A stretch of DNA of 64,000 nt, from positions 48,688-112,687 of the forward strand of contig NZ_CVRR01000093.1 of the NCBI RefSeq assembly GCF_001406815.1. The letters are read 5' to 3'. Shown here in pieces: positions 54,578 to 63,138 of this stretch. Position numbers and translations under genes: made by a program. Numbering within the stretch: position 1 is the stretch's first letter; each line of letters opens with the position of its first letter. The notes under the pieces were generated by a model. That model made no database searches. It saw only the letters and a program-made list of their open reading frames with translations, and had not been told where the DNA came from. This stretch comes from Roseburia faecis. GTDB lineage: Bacteria > Bacillota > Clostridia > Lachnospirales > Lachnospiraceae.

Positions 54578-55531
54578 ATGAAACAAAAAATAGGACTGTT
54601 TCTTTGTCTTGCCCTGCTCCTTACCGGATGCAGCTACCAGACAAAGACCATCCGTTTCGGTGCAGCCGACATCGGTGGGATGTATTATACCGTTGCAAAT
54701 GCTTATGCCGGTCTGGCATCCAAAGAATCCTCCGACCTGAAATTTGAAGTTAAAAACACCGCCGGATCTGCGGCAAATCTACGGCTTTTGTCCGGAAATT
54801 ACATTGATCTTGGGATCGCACAGGCGGATCTGGTCCGGGCAGCCCATGAAGGAACCGGCAGTTTTTCTGATAACAGACAACAGGGATACCGTGCCATTGC
54901 AGGACTTTATACCGAAGCCTGCCAGATCGTCGTCCGGGCAGATTCTGATATCCGGACATTAAATGATCTGCAGGGAAAAACCGTCAGCATCGGTGCCAGC
55001 GAATCCGGAACCGAACAAAACGCTACCGAAATTTTAAAACTGAGTGGTCTGACTTCGAAACTGGTGCACATGGTGAATCTGGATTATGCAGATGCCGCCG
55101 GAAAACTTGCCTCCGGTGAAATTGATGCCTTATTCTGCACCGCCGGCATCCGCACCGCAGTCATTGAAGAACTGGCAAAGGAATGTGATCTGCGGCTCCT
55201 TTCCATCGACGATACCTGTCTGGAAAAACTGCTTGCAACCACAAAGGAATACAGCAAATATGTCATTCCTGCAAACACTTACAGTGGACAGGACGAAGAC
55301 GTGACAACCATTGGAGTCAAAGCTGTACTGCTTGCCTCCGATGCCCTTTCCGAAAAAACCGTGGAAAAACTTACAGAAATTCTGTTTTCCCACGCACAGG
55401 ATCTGGCCTATGCCACATCTTTAGACGCTGCTTTTGACGAGACAGATGCATCCTCCGGTGTAACCATTCCCTTCCATCCGGGTGCTGCTGCTTATTATGC
55501 CGGGCAGGGAATCAGCGTCAATACAAAATAA
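54578..55531 (+). CDS. TAXI-family solute-binding lipoprotein
   Basis: 317 residues. Lipoprotein signal with lipobox Cys18 (LLTGCS). The mature part has the TAXI (TRAP-associated extracytoplasmic immunogenic) fold: IRFGAADIGGMYYTVANAYAG, NTAGSAANLRLLSGNYIDLGIAQADL, IAGLYTEACQIVVRADSDI, LNDLQGKTVSIGASESGTEQNATEIL, and IDALFCTAGIRTAVIEEL. TAXI proteins normally serve TRAP transporters with fused DctQM membrane parts, but the next gene here, 20 bases on, is a GltS-type glutamate symporter. The expected ligand is glutamate or a similar dicarboxylate, by context. Confidence 0.88.
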   Translation: MKQKIGLFLCLALLLTGCSYQTKTIRFGAADIGGMYYTVANAYAGLASKESSDLKFEVKNTAGSAANLRLLSGNYIDLGIAQADLVRAAHEGTGSFSDNRQQGYRAIAGLYTEACQIVVRADSDIRTLNDLQGKTVSIGASESGTEQNATEILKLSGLTSKLVHMVNLDYADAAGKLASGEIDALFCTAGIRTAVIEELAKECDLRLLSIDDTCLEKLLATTKEYSKYVIPANTYSGQDEDVTTIGVKAVLLASDALSEKTVEKLTEILFSHAQDLAYATSLDAAFDETDASSGVTIPFHPGAAAYYAGQGISVNTK

Positions 55532-55551
55532 CATATGAAAGAAGGACAACT

Positions 55552-56739
55552 ATGGAAATACATTTGAATATGTACCAGACACTGGCAGTTGCTGTACTGG
55601 TACTCTTGTTTGGCAGCTTTTTAAGACACCGCATCGGGTTTCTGGAAAAATTCTGTATTCCGGCACCTGTCATTGGCGGTCTTTTGTTTGCAATTTTGAC
55701 CTGTCTTTGTTATGTTACCGGAATTGCGGAATTCTCTTTTGACGACACACTCCGGGAAGTATGCATGGTATTTTTCTTTACCTCGGTCGGTTTTCAGGCC
55801 AACTTAAAAGTGTTAAAAAGCGGGGGCACAGCTATGGCAGTTTTCCTCGGTCTTGTCGTTGCACTGATTATATGTCAGAACCTTCTTGCCGTGGGATTGT
55901 CCCATGTCCTGCACTTAAATCCGCTGATTGGTATGTGTACCGGCTCCATCCCAATGGTCGGCGGTCATGGTACAGCCGGAGCATTCGGTCCTGTATTAGA
56001 AGATTTTAATATTCAGGGAGCCACCACGATCTGTACTGCAGCTGCCACCTTTGGTCTGATTTCCGGCAGTCTGGTCGGCGGTCCGCTCGGCAGACGCCTG
56101 ATTGAAAAACAGAACCTGCTGTCCACGGCAGTCACGGAAGATGACAGTCTGCTGGTTGAGGACGAAAAGAAACATGAGCGCCATACGAACATGTATGCAT
56201 CTGCCGTATTTCAGTTAATCCTTGCGATCGGTCTGGGAACTATTTTTTCTTATTTTCTGACCAAAACCGGACTTACCTTTCCGGTTTACATCGGTGCCAT
56301 GCTTGCAGCCGCACTGATCCGCAACATTGCCGAATACTCCGGCAAAGCAACGATCCACATGGGTGAAATCAACGACCTTGGAGGTATCAGTCTCTCCCTC
56401 TTTTTGGGTATGGCGATGATCACCTTAAAGCTCTGGGAACTTGCTTCTTTAGCGCTTCCGCTTGTGATCCTGCTGACGGCACAGGTCGTACTGATCTGTG
56501 TATTTACTTACTTCATCGAGTTTAATATTATGGGACGGGATTACGATGCCGCTGTACTGGTTGCCGGAACCTGTGGTTTTGGTATGGGTGCTACTCCAAA
56601 TGCCATGGCAAACATGCAGGCCATCTGTGACCGCTACGTGCCTTCCGTAAAAGCGTATCTCCTGATTCCTCTGATCGGAAGTTTATTTGCAGATTTTATC
56701 AACAGCCTTGTAATTACCTTTTTTATCAATATTTTGTAA
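55552..56739 (+). CDS. gltS: Sodium/glutamate symporter (GltS family)
   Basis: 395 residues, about ten to twelve transmembrane helices with two inverted repeats. Conserved pieces are IPAPVIGGLLFAIL, FFTSVGFQANLKVLKSGG, MCTGSIPMVGGHGTAGAFGP, GRDYDAAVLVAGTCGFGMGATPNAMANMQAI and LIPLIGSLFADFIN. Full length. GltS is not known to need a binding protein, so the TAXI lipoprotein directly upstream is unexpected. Ribosome site AAGGAC before the ATG. A cytoplasmic loop near residues 185-210 is charged (EDDSLLVEDEKKHERH). Confidence 0.93.
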   Translation: MEIHLNMYQTLAVAVLVLLFGSFLRHRIGFLEKFCIPAPVIGGLLFAILTCLCYVTGIAEFSFDDTLREVCMVFFFTSVGFQANLKVLKSGGTAMAVFLGLVVALIICQNLLAVGLSHVLHLNPLIGMCTGSIPMVGGHGTAGAFGPVLEDFNIQGATTICTAAATFGLISGSLVGGPLGRRLIEKQNLLSTAVTEDDSLLVEDEKKHERHTNMYASAVFQLILAIGLGTIFSYFLTKTGLTFPVYIGAMLAAALIRNIAEYSGKATIHMGEINDLGGISLSLFLGMAMITLKLWELASLALPLVILLTAQVVLICVFTYFIEFNIMGRDYDAAVLVAGTCGFGMGATPNAMANMQAICDRYVPSVKAYLLIPLIGSLFADFINSLVITFFINIL

Positions 56740-56756
56740 TTGGGAGGACAACGAAA

Positions 56757-56945
56757 ATGTTTTGGAAAAAATTAAAGAAAAAGGCAACGGAAAAGCATAA
56801 TTACGACCTGACCTACGACAATGTAGCGATTCCGGAAGTGCACACCCACAAACCGGAAGATCACGAAGAAACTCCGGGTGAAGATGCCCCGGTGCACTAT
56901 GACAATGTAGCTATCCCTGAGGTACATATCCGCAGGAAAAAATAA
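56757..56945 (+). CDS. 62-aa charged protein with a duplicated YDNVAIPEVH motif
   Basis: Starts at 56757 with GGGAGGA upstream, 17 bases after gltS. No signal or transmembrane segment. The decapeptide YDNVAIPEVH occurs twice (residues 20-29 and 48-57), separated by a His/Glu/Pro-rich stretch, with basic residues at both ends. Third gene of the TAXI-GltS operon, closed by a strong terminator. The repeat suggests two copies of a short binding motif, perhaps for the transporter. Not recognised. Confidence 0.7.
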   Translation: MFWKKLKKKATEKHNYDLTYDNVAIPEVHTHKPEDHEETPGEDAPVHYDNVAIPEVHIRRKK

Positions 56946-56948
56946 AAG

Positions 56949-57000
56949 ACTCCGCAGAATCAAATCCCTGAGGGTTCCGGTTCTGCGGAGTTTTTCTTTT
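56949..57000 (+). terminator. Bidirectional terminator of the TAXI-GltS operon
   Basis: ACTCCGCAGAA (56949-56959) pairs with TTCTGCGGAGT (56981-56991), followed by TTTTCTTTT on the plus strand. The reverse direction also has a T-rich tail and can close the gene ending at 57009. Confidence 0.88.
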
Positions 57001-57008
57001 CCTGTCAT

Positions 57009-57908
57009 TTATTTTAAATGCAGACTTTCTTCCTTTCCCTGAATCTGCAGCGTCACCGGGCGTTCCACATGTACGCATTCTCCCTGTTCTAACGTTCCTA
57101 TCACGTTGTCTTCTTTCAGCAGTAAAATCTTCTCCGGAGAATCACTGATCATCCGGTATGTCTGTTTCGAAGGGTCATAGGAAATCTGACAATGTTTCCA
57201 CTCGAATGTTTTGTTTCCTGCTGTATTCTTCTTTTTTGTGGAAGAATCCTCTTTCCGGCTGCGTTTCTTTTTCGACTTTCTCCGCCGGTGAGCTTTTTTG
57301 CGCCGCCAGCCGTGTCCAGACCGCTTCGGATTCTTTTCCCTTTTTATCTGCTCATTTCCCTGTTTTTCGGGTGGCCGGTACCCTCCTGTAATCCATCCTG
57401 TCAGTATGAGTATCCATGCGACTCCATGCAGCAGGGTAAAGAAATATATCCCTGACAACAGAAACGGATACAGTGCCGGAAACACAGCCAAAACAATCAG
57501 CAGTTCTGCCAGCACCAGACTGGTAAACAGCGTTGGCAGCAGCATCGTCTTTTTTCCTTCCGCCAGAAACAACATTCCCACAGACAAAAAACAAAGCAGT
57601 ACCGGGAGCAGTGCTGCAATGGCACAAACTGCCAGAAGCCGCATCTGTCCCACTCCCTGTACATAAGAAAGACTGCTTTTTACCGTACCAACCGTGATCG
57701 GAGCTTTTAAAACGAAAGTATCTGCCACTCTGCCTTCTGTCAGATACGTATAACCTGCCCTTCCTCCTGCTTTCACCACATCCAGACCGGACAGCGTCAT
57801 CTCCTGCCCGCCTGCCGAAAACTTACAAAACGGCAATAGCATGGAAAGTAATGCCAGAAGAAGTGCTATTGCTGCTATATTTTTCAATAAACGTCCATAC
57901 GTTCTCAT
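57009..57908 (-). CDS. Multi-pass membrane protein with basic linker and soluble C-terminal domain
   Basis: 299 residues. The second of two close ATGs (57908) has proper spacing from GGAGG; 57914 is too close. About four transmembrane helices (residues 10-30, 90-115, 125-155, 155-180) enclose an extracellular loop. The stretch about 190-230 is very basic (RRKKAHRRRKSKKKRSRK). The last 65 residues form a soluble beta-rich domain (KHCQISYDPSKQTYRMISD). An FHA-like fold is possible but not proven. An extended -10 TGCTATAAT lies upstream (57952-57947 holds the TATAAT). Role unknown. Confidence 0.6.
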   Translation of the reverse strand: MRTYGRLLKNIAAIALLLALLSMLLPFCKFSAGGQEMTLSGLDVVKAGGRAGYTYLTEGRVADTFVLKAPITVGTVKSSLSYVQGVGQMRLLAVCAIAALLPVLLCFLSVGMLFLAEGKKTMLLPTLFTSLVLAELLIVLAVFPALYPFLLSGIYFFTLLHGVAWILILTGWITGGYRPPEKQGNEQIKREKNPKRSGHGWRRKKAHRRRKSKKKRSRKEDSSTKKKNTAGNKTFEWKHCQISYDPSKQTYRMISDSPEKILLLKEDNVIGTLEQGECVHVERPVTLQIQGKEESLHLK

Positions 57909-57975
57909 GCTCATTTCCTCCCATCGTTTTACATTCTGACAGGCTCATTATAGCACGGAATCTTTTGTCTTCTTA

Positions 57976-59294
57976 TTAAATTTCTTTTAAATTTTTGTGA
58001 TTCACAATTGCCACCCAGATTCCCGGGGCTTTCAACGGCACCGAAAGGATATAGGCCAGCACAACACGCAGCCCCAGAGAGATCACCGTAAGTACCACTG
58101 ACATCTGTGCTTTGTTGATTGCCCGGTAATATCCGTACAGCAGAAACAGACACCCGATTCCACAGTAAAACGAGCCCTCGATACGCAGATACTGCACACC
58201 ACACGCGATGACCGCCGTCTCCTGTGCCTTCACAAAAATCTCCATCAGAGATGCTGCAAACGTGCACACCAGAATGGAAATAATGATACTGAATACAATA
58301 CTGATCGCAAAGGCTTCCTTCGTTCCTTTTTGGATCCGTCCGTAATCTTTCACCCCATAATTCTGTGCGACAAACGTGGAATACGCATTGCCGAAATCCT
58401 GTACCGGAAGATATGCAAATGTGTCAATTTTGACCGCTGCCGCAAATGCCGCCATCGTTGTTGCCCCGAAACTGTTTACAAGCCCCTGCACCATCAGAAT
58501 TCCAAAATTCATGACCGACTGCTGCAGACAGGTCAGTGAAGACAACGTTATAATTTCTTTCATGATAACCGGATCAAATCCCTCACGCAGCATCCCTTTC
58601 TGCTGTGATTTCTGCGGTTTCATCGTTGCGCCAGCCGCACGCCCTGATTGTGACACAACAACATACAGCAAAATGCCGATTCCCGCTATATACTGGGAAA
58701 CCACAGTTGCTGCCGCCGCCCCACGGATGCCCCAGTGAAAGCCTACAACAAACAACAGATCCAGTCCGATATTTAAAACGGAAGATACCGCCAGAAATAC
58801 AAGCGGAACCGTAGAATTTCCGAGTGCCCGGAGCAGACAGGCAAAAAAGTTATACAGTGAAGAGGCAAGCAGCCCCGCATAAATAATAACCAGATACTGC
58901 CGCATCCCCTCCATGACTTCCTGTGGCACACGTAGAAACCACAGAATAGGATGCATACACACATACACCAGCACGTTAACGAAGACCATCACTGCCATGA
59001 TGAGCACAAAAGCATGCGCCACAGCTACCCGCGCGCATGCTTATCGTTTTTCCCTTTATAAATGGAAAATAAGACTCCTGCCCCCATGGAAAGTCCCAGA
59101 AAAATCGAGGTCAAAAAGGTCATAAGTGTATAGGCGGACCCCACCGCCGCGAGTGCATTCTTTCCAACCACGCGCCCGACAATCAGTGTATCCGCAATAT
59201 TGTAAAACTGTTGCATCAGATTGCCCGCCATCATCGGCAGTGCAAATAAGATAAGATTTTTTGATATTTTTCCTTTTGTTAAATCATAGTACAT
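57976..59294 (-). pseudogene. Frameshifted MATE-family efflux transporter
   Basis: The first part (59294-59025, from MYYDLTKGKISKNLILFALPMMAGNLMQQFYNIADTL) ends at a TAG after KNDKHARG. The second part (59022-57976) continues in another frame as AVAHAFVLIMAVMVFVNVLVYV and has the rest of the 12-helix MATE fold. A one-base loss near 59027-59034 joins them. The C-terminus (GIWVAIVNHKNLKEI) also stops about 20 residues short of a usual MATE. The combined length is about 440 residues. It is either a real pseudogene or a sequencing error, though the short C-terminus argues for decay. Confidence 0.82.
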
Positions 59295-59298
59295 TCTT

Positions 59299-59742
59299 TT
59301 ATTCCGTGATGATTTCCCCAACACTGCTTTCCATTTCGTCCTTTTCCAGAAGCATCTGCTGCGCCCGCTTATCCTCCGCGATTGCTGTCATGATACGGTT
59401 GATATCCTCCGGACAGAACATCGTAATTGCCTGTGACAGGTCACTGAGATTATCCCGGTTGACCATCAGACACCCGCCACCTTTTAAGCTGATGTTCAGA
59501 CACTTGCTACGGTCGGTGACATCCCCGAGTGTAATCCGATTTCTGTCCGTATCACATACAAACGTAACCCCTTTGTACGTGATTGTACCGTTTTGTGCCA
59601 GATGCTGATACGGCGCTTTCTTTTCGGTTCCGTCTATATGCTCCCGAAAACTGCTTCCGCGCGTTTGTCCGTTTTGTGTACCCAGTCCTGCTATTTTTCC
59701 GTATAATGTAGTGTATCCTGTCTGTAATGCTCCAATTGCCAT
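59299..59742 (-). CDS. 147-aa protein of unknown function
   Basis: No signal peptide or transmembrane helix. The N-terminus (MAIGALQTGYTTLYGKIAG) resembles the start of the DUF6033-like protein nearby in style only. The middle has a beta-rich GTITYKGVTFVCDTDRNRITLGDVTDRSKCLNISLKGGGCLMVNRDNLSDLS block, then a helical C-terminus. Three cysteines are present. The ribosome site is GGAGGA. It stands in a group of lineage-specific genes and ends directly before the broken MATE gene. Confidence 0.6.
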   Translation of the reverse strand: MAIGALQTGYTTLYGKIAGLGTQNGQTRGSSFREHIDGTEKKAPYQHLAQNGTITYKGVTFVCDTDRNRITLGDVTDRSKCLNISLKGGGCLMVNRDNLSDLSQAITMFCPEDINRIMTAIAEDKRAQQMLLEKDEMESSVGEIITE

Positions 59743-59842
59743 ATTCTTTTTATCCTCCGTAAGTTACATCCTGTTTTTCATGCTTTTCACCTCTGGAAAA
59801 TAATTCCCGGGTTTGCATGTATTTATACATTTTTCCCAGCTT

Positions 59843-60466
59843 TTATTTTTGTAATGTATTTATCCAGTTCCATACCACAGGCATATATATTTTTCGCCCG
59901 AGATATAGCACAAAAAACACCAGTATCACCGTAAGTATTCTCCGAAGCGGCCAGTACCAAGGCTGTTTTCCAATAAAGCCTTTCAGAATCCAGATTCCCA
60001 TTTTCGCTTCTTTTTTCTGATTGCACCGCATACAGGCAGTACATAAGTTTTTCATATCATTCGAACCGTGAATTCCAAACAATGCGGCTCTTCTACGCAC
60101 TGCCGGATACTCCTCCATGCAATGAACCGGAAAAATATGGTCAATCGTTATTTTATCTTTTGACTTCTTTTTCCCACAGTATGCACACCGGTATTTTCCG
60201 GTAGGTGATGGATACTTTGCAAAAAAAAGGCTACGGTAATTGCTGCTTCGCGTATACTGCGTTGGCACTGCTTCAAATGTAAGATTCCTTCTTCTGCAAT
60301 AACGCTGCATATGATTTTTTTCCCATCTGGAACATTCCTTTTTTTCATAATATACTCTGCTATTTTCCCGCCTGATACAGGTATATTTCTTCCACCACAG
60401 AAAAATGCGGCAGCGCTTTACGCTTTTTGTTCCATTTTTTATTCTTACGGTATATGTCTGTGCCAA
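59843..60466 (-). CDS. HNH endonuclease-like protein with a C-terminal membrane helix
   Basis: 207 residues, from a TTG at 60466 with AAAGGAAA upstream. The basic N-terminus is rich in Arg/Lys/Tyr. The HNH core is clear: RCAYCGKKKSKDKITIDHIFPVH, then NDMKNLCTACMRCNQKKEAK, giving the two CxxC zinc pairs and the His-Asn-His set. Residues about 180-197 (LTVILVFFVLYLGRKIYM) form a transmembrane helix, which is unusual for an HNH nuclease. It follows the DUF6033-like gene by 32 bases and may be in the same transcript. The function is open. Confidence 0.72.
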   Translation of the reverse strand: MAQTYTVRIKNGTKSVKRCRIFLWWKKYTCIRRENSRVYYEKKECSRWEKNHMQRYCRRRNLTFEAVPTQYTRSSNYRSLFFAKYPSPTGKYRCAYCGKKKSKDKITIDHIFPVHCMEEYPAVRRRAALFGIHGSNDMKNLCTACMRCNQKKEAKMGIWILKGFIGKQPWYWPLRRILTVILVFFVLYLGRKIYMPVVWNWINTLQK

Positions 60467-60498
60467 TGTTGCAATTTCCTTTATTTCAATTTTTTCTT

Positions 60499-61293
60499 TT
60501 ACAGCTTATAATCCACATGTTGTCCCATGAGCTTCTCGCGATCCGTCCGGACTTCATTACTCCTCTCTACAAATGTATATTCACCTATTTTATCCATAAG
60601 CTCTTCTACAGAATTGGCAGTTAATGTAATGGTCTGTGTATCATCCTCACTCTCAGTCCTGGATTCTTTGGATTTCTCCAGGCGTTCCTTCTCCTGCTTT
60701 TTCTCTGCCTTTTTCTCCGCTGCTTTCTTTTCCGCCTTCTTTTTCTCCGCAGACTTTTGAATTCTGGATTTCTGATCCGACGATGATTTTCTGAGCACTG
60801 CAAAAAACGAAGTGGTTCCACCATCATTCACCTGCATGCCATACTCCTTTACATCAGCACCGGATTTTTCCACGCTGGATTTTAACTGTTGCAGCTGTGC
60901 TGTTGCTCCACTGAGAATTCCCTCGTATTTCTTACGATAACTCTCATCCATAGCCATTCGTTCAATTTTCTCTTCATCAATAAGAACGACTGTCTTAATA
61001 TTATTTGCATATTTTGCGGCATTTGCCTGAGCATTTGCTTTCTGATCTTTGCTTACCAGAATAAAATCATAATTTCCGTATTTCTTTTTTAATTTTTCAT
61101 AATACTTTTGCGCTTCTTTCGAAAGTTTTGGATCACCAATCGTCTTTCCCAAATCTTTGGATTCCGTTACCTTCTCTTCTTTCTTTACTTCCCCGGTTTC
61201 CGTATTCCTGGCTACTTTCGTTTTTTCCTTACTGCCCGGTGTATAATTTTGAGCATATACATTTGAAACTATTGTGTTTGTATTAACTGCCAT
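60499..61293 (-). CDS. DUF6033-like lineage-specific protein
   Basis: 264 residues from the ATG at 61293, with AGGAGGA upstream. The conserved part is KLSKEAQKYYEKLKKKYGNYDFILVSKDQK, KTVVLIDEEKIERMAMDESYRKKYEGILSGA, GADVKEYGMQVNDGGTTSFFAVL. It is followed by a long Lys/Glu/Ala coiled coil (residues about 185-215) and a short C-terminal domain with NSVEELMDKI. I recognise the pattern as the Lachnospiraceae family DUF6033, whose function is not known. A sigma-D-like promoter lies upstream, suggesting control with motility genes. Confidence 0.65.
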   Translation of the reverse strand: MAVNTNTIVSNVYAQNYTPGSKEKTKVARNTETGEVKKEEKVTESKDLGKTIGDPKLSKEAQKYYEKLKKKYGNYDFILVSKDQKANAQANAAKYANNIKTVVLIDEEKIERMAMDESYRKKYEGILSGATAQLQQLKSSVEKSGADVKEYGMQVNDGGTTSFFAVLRKSSSDQKSRIQKSAEKKKAEKKAAEKKAEKKQEKERLEKSKESRTESEDDTQTITLTANSVEELMDKIGEYTFVERSNEVRTDREKLMGQHVDYKL

Positions 61294-61362
61294 AACCCTT
61301 CCTCCTATCACAAGATCAACATCATTGTGCCAGCCCCTGCATCTGCACTGCTACTAATACAA

Positions 61363-61389
61363 GTATCGTCACATCTTTCAAAAACTTTA
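61363..61389 (-). promoter_or_regulatory. Sigma-D (sigma-28)-like promoter of the DUF6033 gene
   Basis: On the minus strand TAAA (61389-61386), 15 bases, GACGATAC (61370-61363). The consensus is TAAA-N15-GCCGATAT. One base of the -10 core and the last base differ. The start codon is 70 bases further on. Confidence 0.5.
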
Positions 61390-61425
61390 TACATCGAATG
61401 TGTTGATCCGGCATATATGCAATAT

Positions 61426-62094
61426 TCAGAAATTTTTCAGCAGAAATCCACGAATTGTCTGCACATAATCCTCTACTTTCAGGACTGTCGAAAGGTGCCC
61501 ACCCGAAACATATTTAATGGTTGGATTATGCATCAGCCGAATGAGATCTTTCTGCATTTTACCGGAAAAGAAATCCTAATCCGGAAGTATCAGTAATATT
61601 TTGCCTTCCAGTTCCTTAAAATCCGACTCTGTGACAGGTGTCTGATTCATCAGATCAGCCAGCAGCCCGGAAATATGCACAGCTTTTTCCTTCGTATAAT
61701 CCTTAAAAATAGTTTCAAACATCTCCTGTGCATACGCAATTTCTTCTTTACTTTCATTGCGGATATGTCCCATTCCTGCCCTGATCAGTTTCGGTTTTAA
61801 TTTTTCATAATTGCAATATTTCATATAAAACAGCATAAGCGGTGCAAGAAAATATTTCTTCTTAAGGCTTTTAAGCGTAGCCGCATCCATCCCACCGTTT
61901 GAAATCAGAATGATTCCGCCAACTTCTTTCGGATACTTCTGTGTATAGATCTGTGCAACCATACCTCCGTCACTTGCACCAACAAAAATTGGCTGTGTTA
62001 CTCCGATCCTGTCAAAAATTATATTTACAAAATATATGAAATTTAAAAAGACGGCTCTTCCGTTTGATTGAAGCTCGTAAAAATGGTGGGCGAT
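61426..62094 (-). pseudogene. Alpha/beta hydrolase pseudogene with in-frame stop
   Basis: The frame opens at 62094 without a start and reads IAHHFYELQSNGRAVFLNF, then the nucleophile elbow GASDGG and MVAQIYTQKYPKEVGGIILIS. A TAG at 61576-61578 interrupts after ILLILPD, but the same frame continues as DFFSGKMQKDLIRLMHNPT, includes GGHLS with the expected catalytic His, and ends at 61426. The N-terminal lid strand and oxyanion region are missing. The gene is therefore truncated at the 5' end and carries one nonsense codon. An alternative internal ATG at 61962 gives only a 128-aa fragment. Confidence 0.85.
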
Positions 62095-62162
62095 TTATCG
62101 ACCACCACAAAAAAATCAAAAAATTTACACACTTTACTTGACAAACTCAAAAGGGATATATT

Positions 62163-62194
62163 CTATTTTCTATTTTCTATTTTCTATTTTCTAT
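62163..62194. repeat. Short tandem repeat (CTATTTT)4
   Basis: Four and a half exact copies of a 7-base unit at 62163-62194. The unit starting at 62184 contains the stop codon of the following gene (TAG on the minus strand), so the repeat forms the 3' end and 3' UTR of that gene. Confidence 0.9.
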
Positions 62195-63083
62195 CTCTCA
62201 TCTTATTCTTTAATTCCTGAACCACTTCCAGATAATCTCTGTGTTTCATATCCGGAAAAGCCTTGATCAGTCGTCCCTGTCCCACAAACGTATGCTCTAC
62301 GATTGAGCTGGATAACTCATCAAATTCCTTCTGTAGATCTGCCTTATTTTTGCGAAGCGTCTCAATGGATTTATTTACTTTCTCTTCCGTTGCTTCCTTA
62401 AACTCTGCCCTGGCCAAAGCCGCCTGCACCTTACCTTCGCCAACTTTCTGTACGGTATCAATCGTCGTTGTTGCCAGAGAATCACTAATCTTATCACTGA
62501 TCACCCGCATGTTGGCACGAATTGTATCCAGCCTCGTAAGTTTCCTGTTCAGTCCCTGAATAACCGCAACGGTCACTATAAGATCCGCCAGATACAATGC
62601 ATAAAGTATGGCAACGACCATCCAGCCCACAATGGATGGCGCGTGCGCAGAAGTGTGATGTTCCACAAAAGACTGAAATACTTTCACAACAAGCAGAATC
62701 GCCACTCCCCAGATCAATGAGAACTCCAGACAGATATATCCATGAAAATTCAATGGCTTGTTGGAATAATCCCACCATCTTGCATGAAAGCAAACGTCGA
62801 GGAGCCATCCGGCGATCAGTTCAACCGCAGTTGCCAAAATCACACCAAACAGGAAAATCATACCGTCATTCAGCTGGTATCCGCTGCCCTGAAACGTATT
62901 CATCATCGCAAATACCGAAAGCACTCCAAATCCGTATACCGGACACACGGGTCCATTTAGGAATCCTCTGTTAATTACTTTTCCACAGGCTACCGCATGA
63001 TAGACAACTTCAAGTGCCCAGCCTCCAAATGAATAGATCAAAAAATACCAGCATATCTGGTAATATGTCATTCCACAAATCAT
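62184..63083 (-). CDS. CmpB-like multi-pass membrane protein (putative ABC permease)
   Basis: 299 residues from the ATG at 63083, with AAGGGG upstream. The longer frame to 63224 is not supported. Start pattern MTYYQICWYFLIYSFGGWALEVVYHAV, then INRGFLNGPVCPVYGFGVL, WWDYSNKPLNFHGYICLEFSLIWG, matching the CmpB/ABC_trans_CmpB family of six-helix membrane proteins. The C-terminal 110 residues form a charged coiled coil (LATTTIDTVQKVGEGKVQAALARAEFKEATEEKVNKSIETL), more than the usual family member carries. No ABC ATPase is nearby. Confidence 0.72.
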   Translation of the reverse strand: MICGMTYYQICWYFLIYSFGGWALEVVYHAVACGKVINRGFLNGPVCPVYGFGVLSVFAMMNTFQGSGYQLNDGMIFLFGVILATAVELIAGWLLDVCFHARWWDYSNKPLNFHGYICLEFSLIWGVAILLVVKVFQSFVEHHTSAHAPSIVGWMVVAILYALYLADLIVTVAVIQGLNRKLTRLDTIRANMRVISDKISDSLATTTIDTVQKVGEGKVQAALARAEFKEATEEKVNKSIETLRKNKADLQKEFDELSSSIVEHTFVGQGRLIKAFPDMKHRDYLEVVQELKNKMRDRK

Positions 63084-63138
63084 CTTTTTTCCCCTTATTC
63101 TAATATTCCATGTTAATAAAACAGCTCTCATATGATAG

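Noticed and set aside
62101..62160. TTGACA on the plus strand in the AT-rich gap
   Set aside because: No matching -10 box and no plus-strand gene follows.
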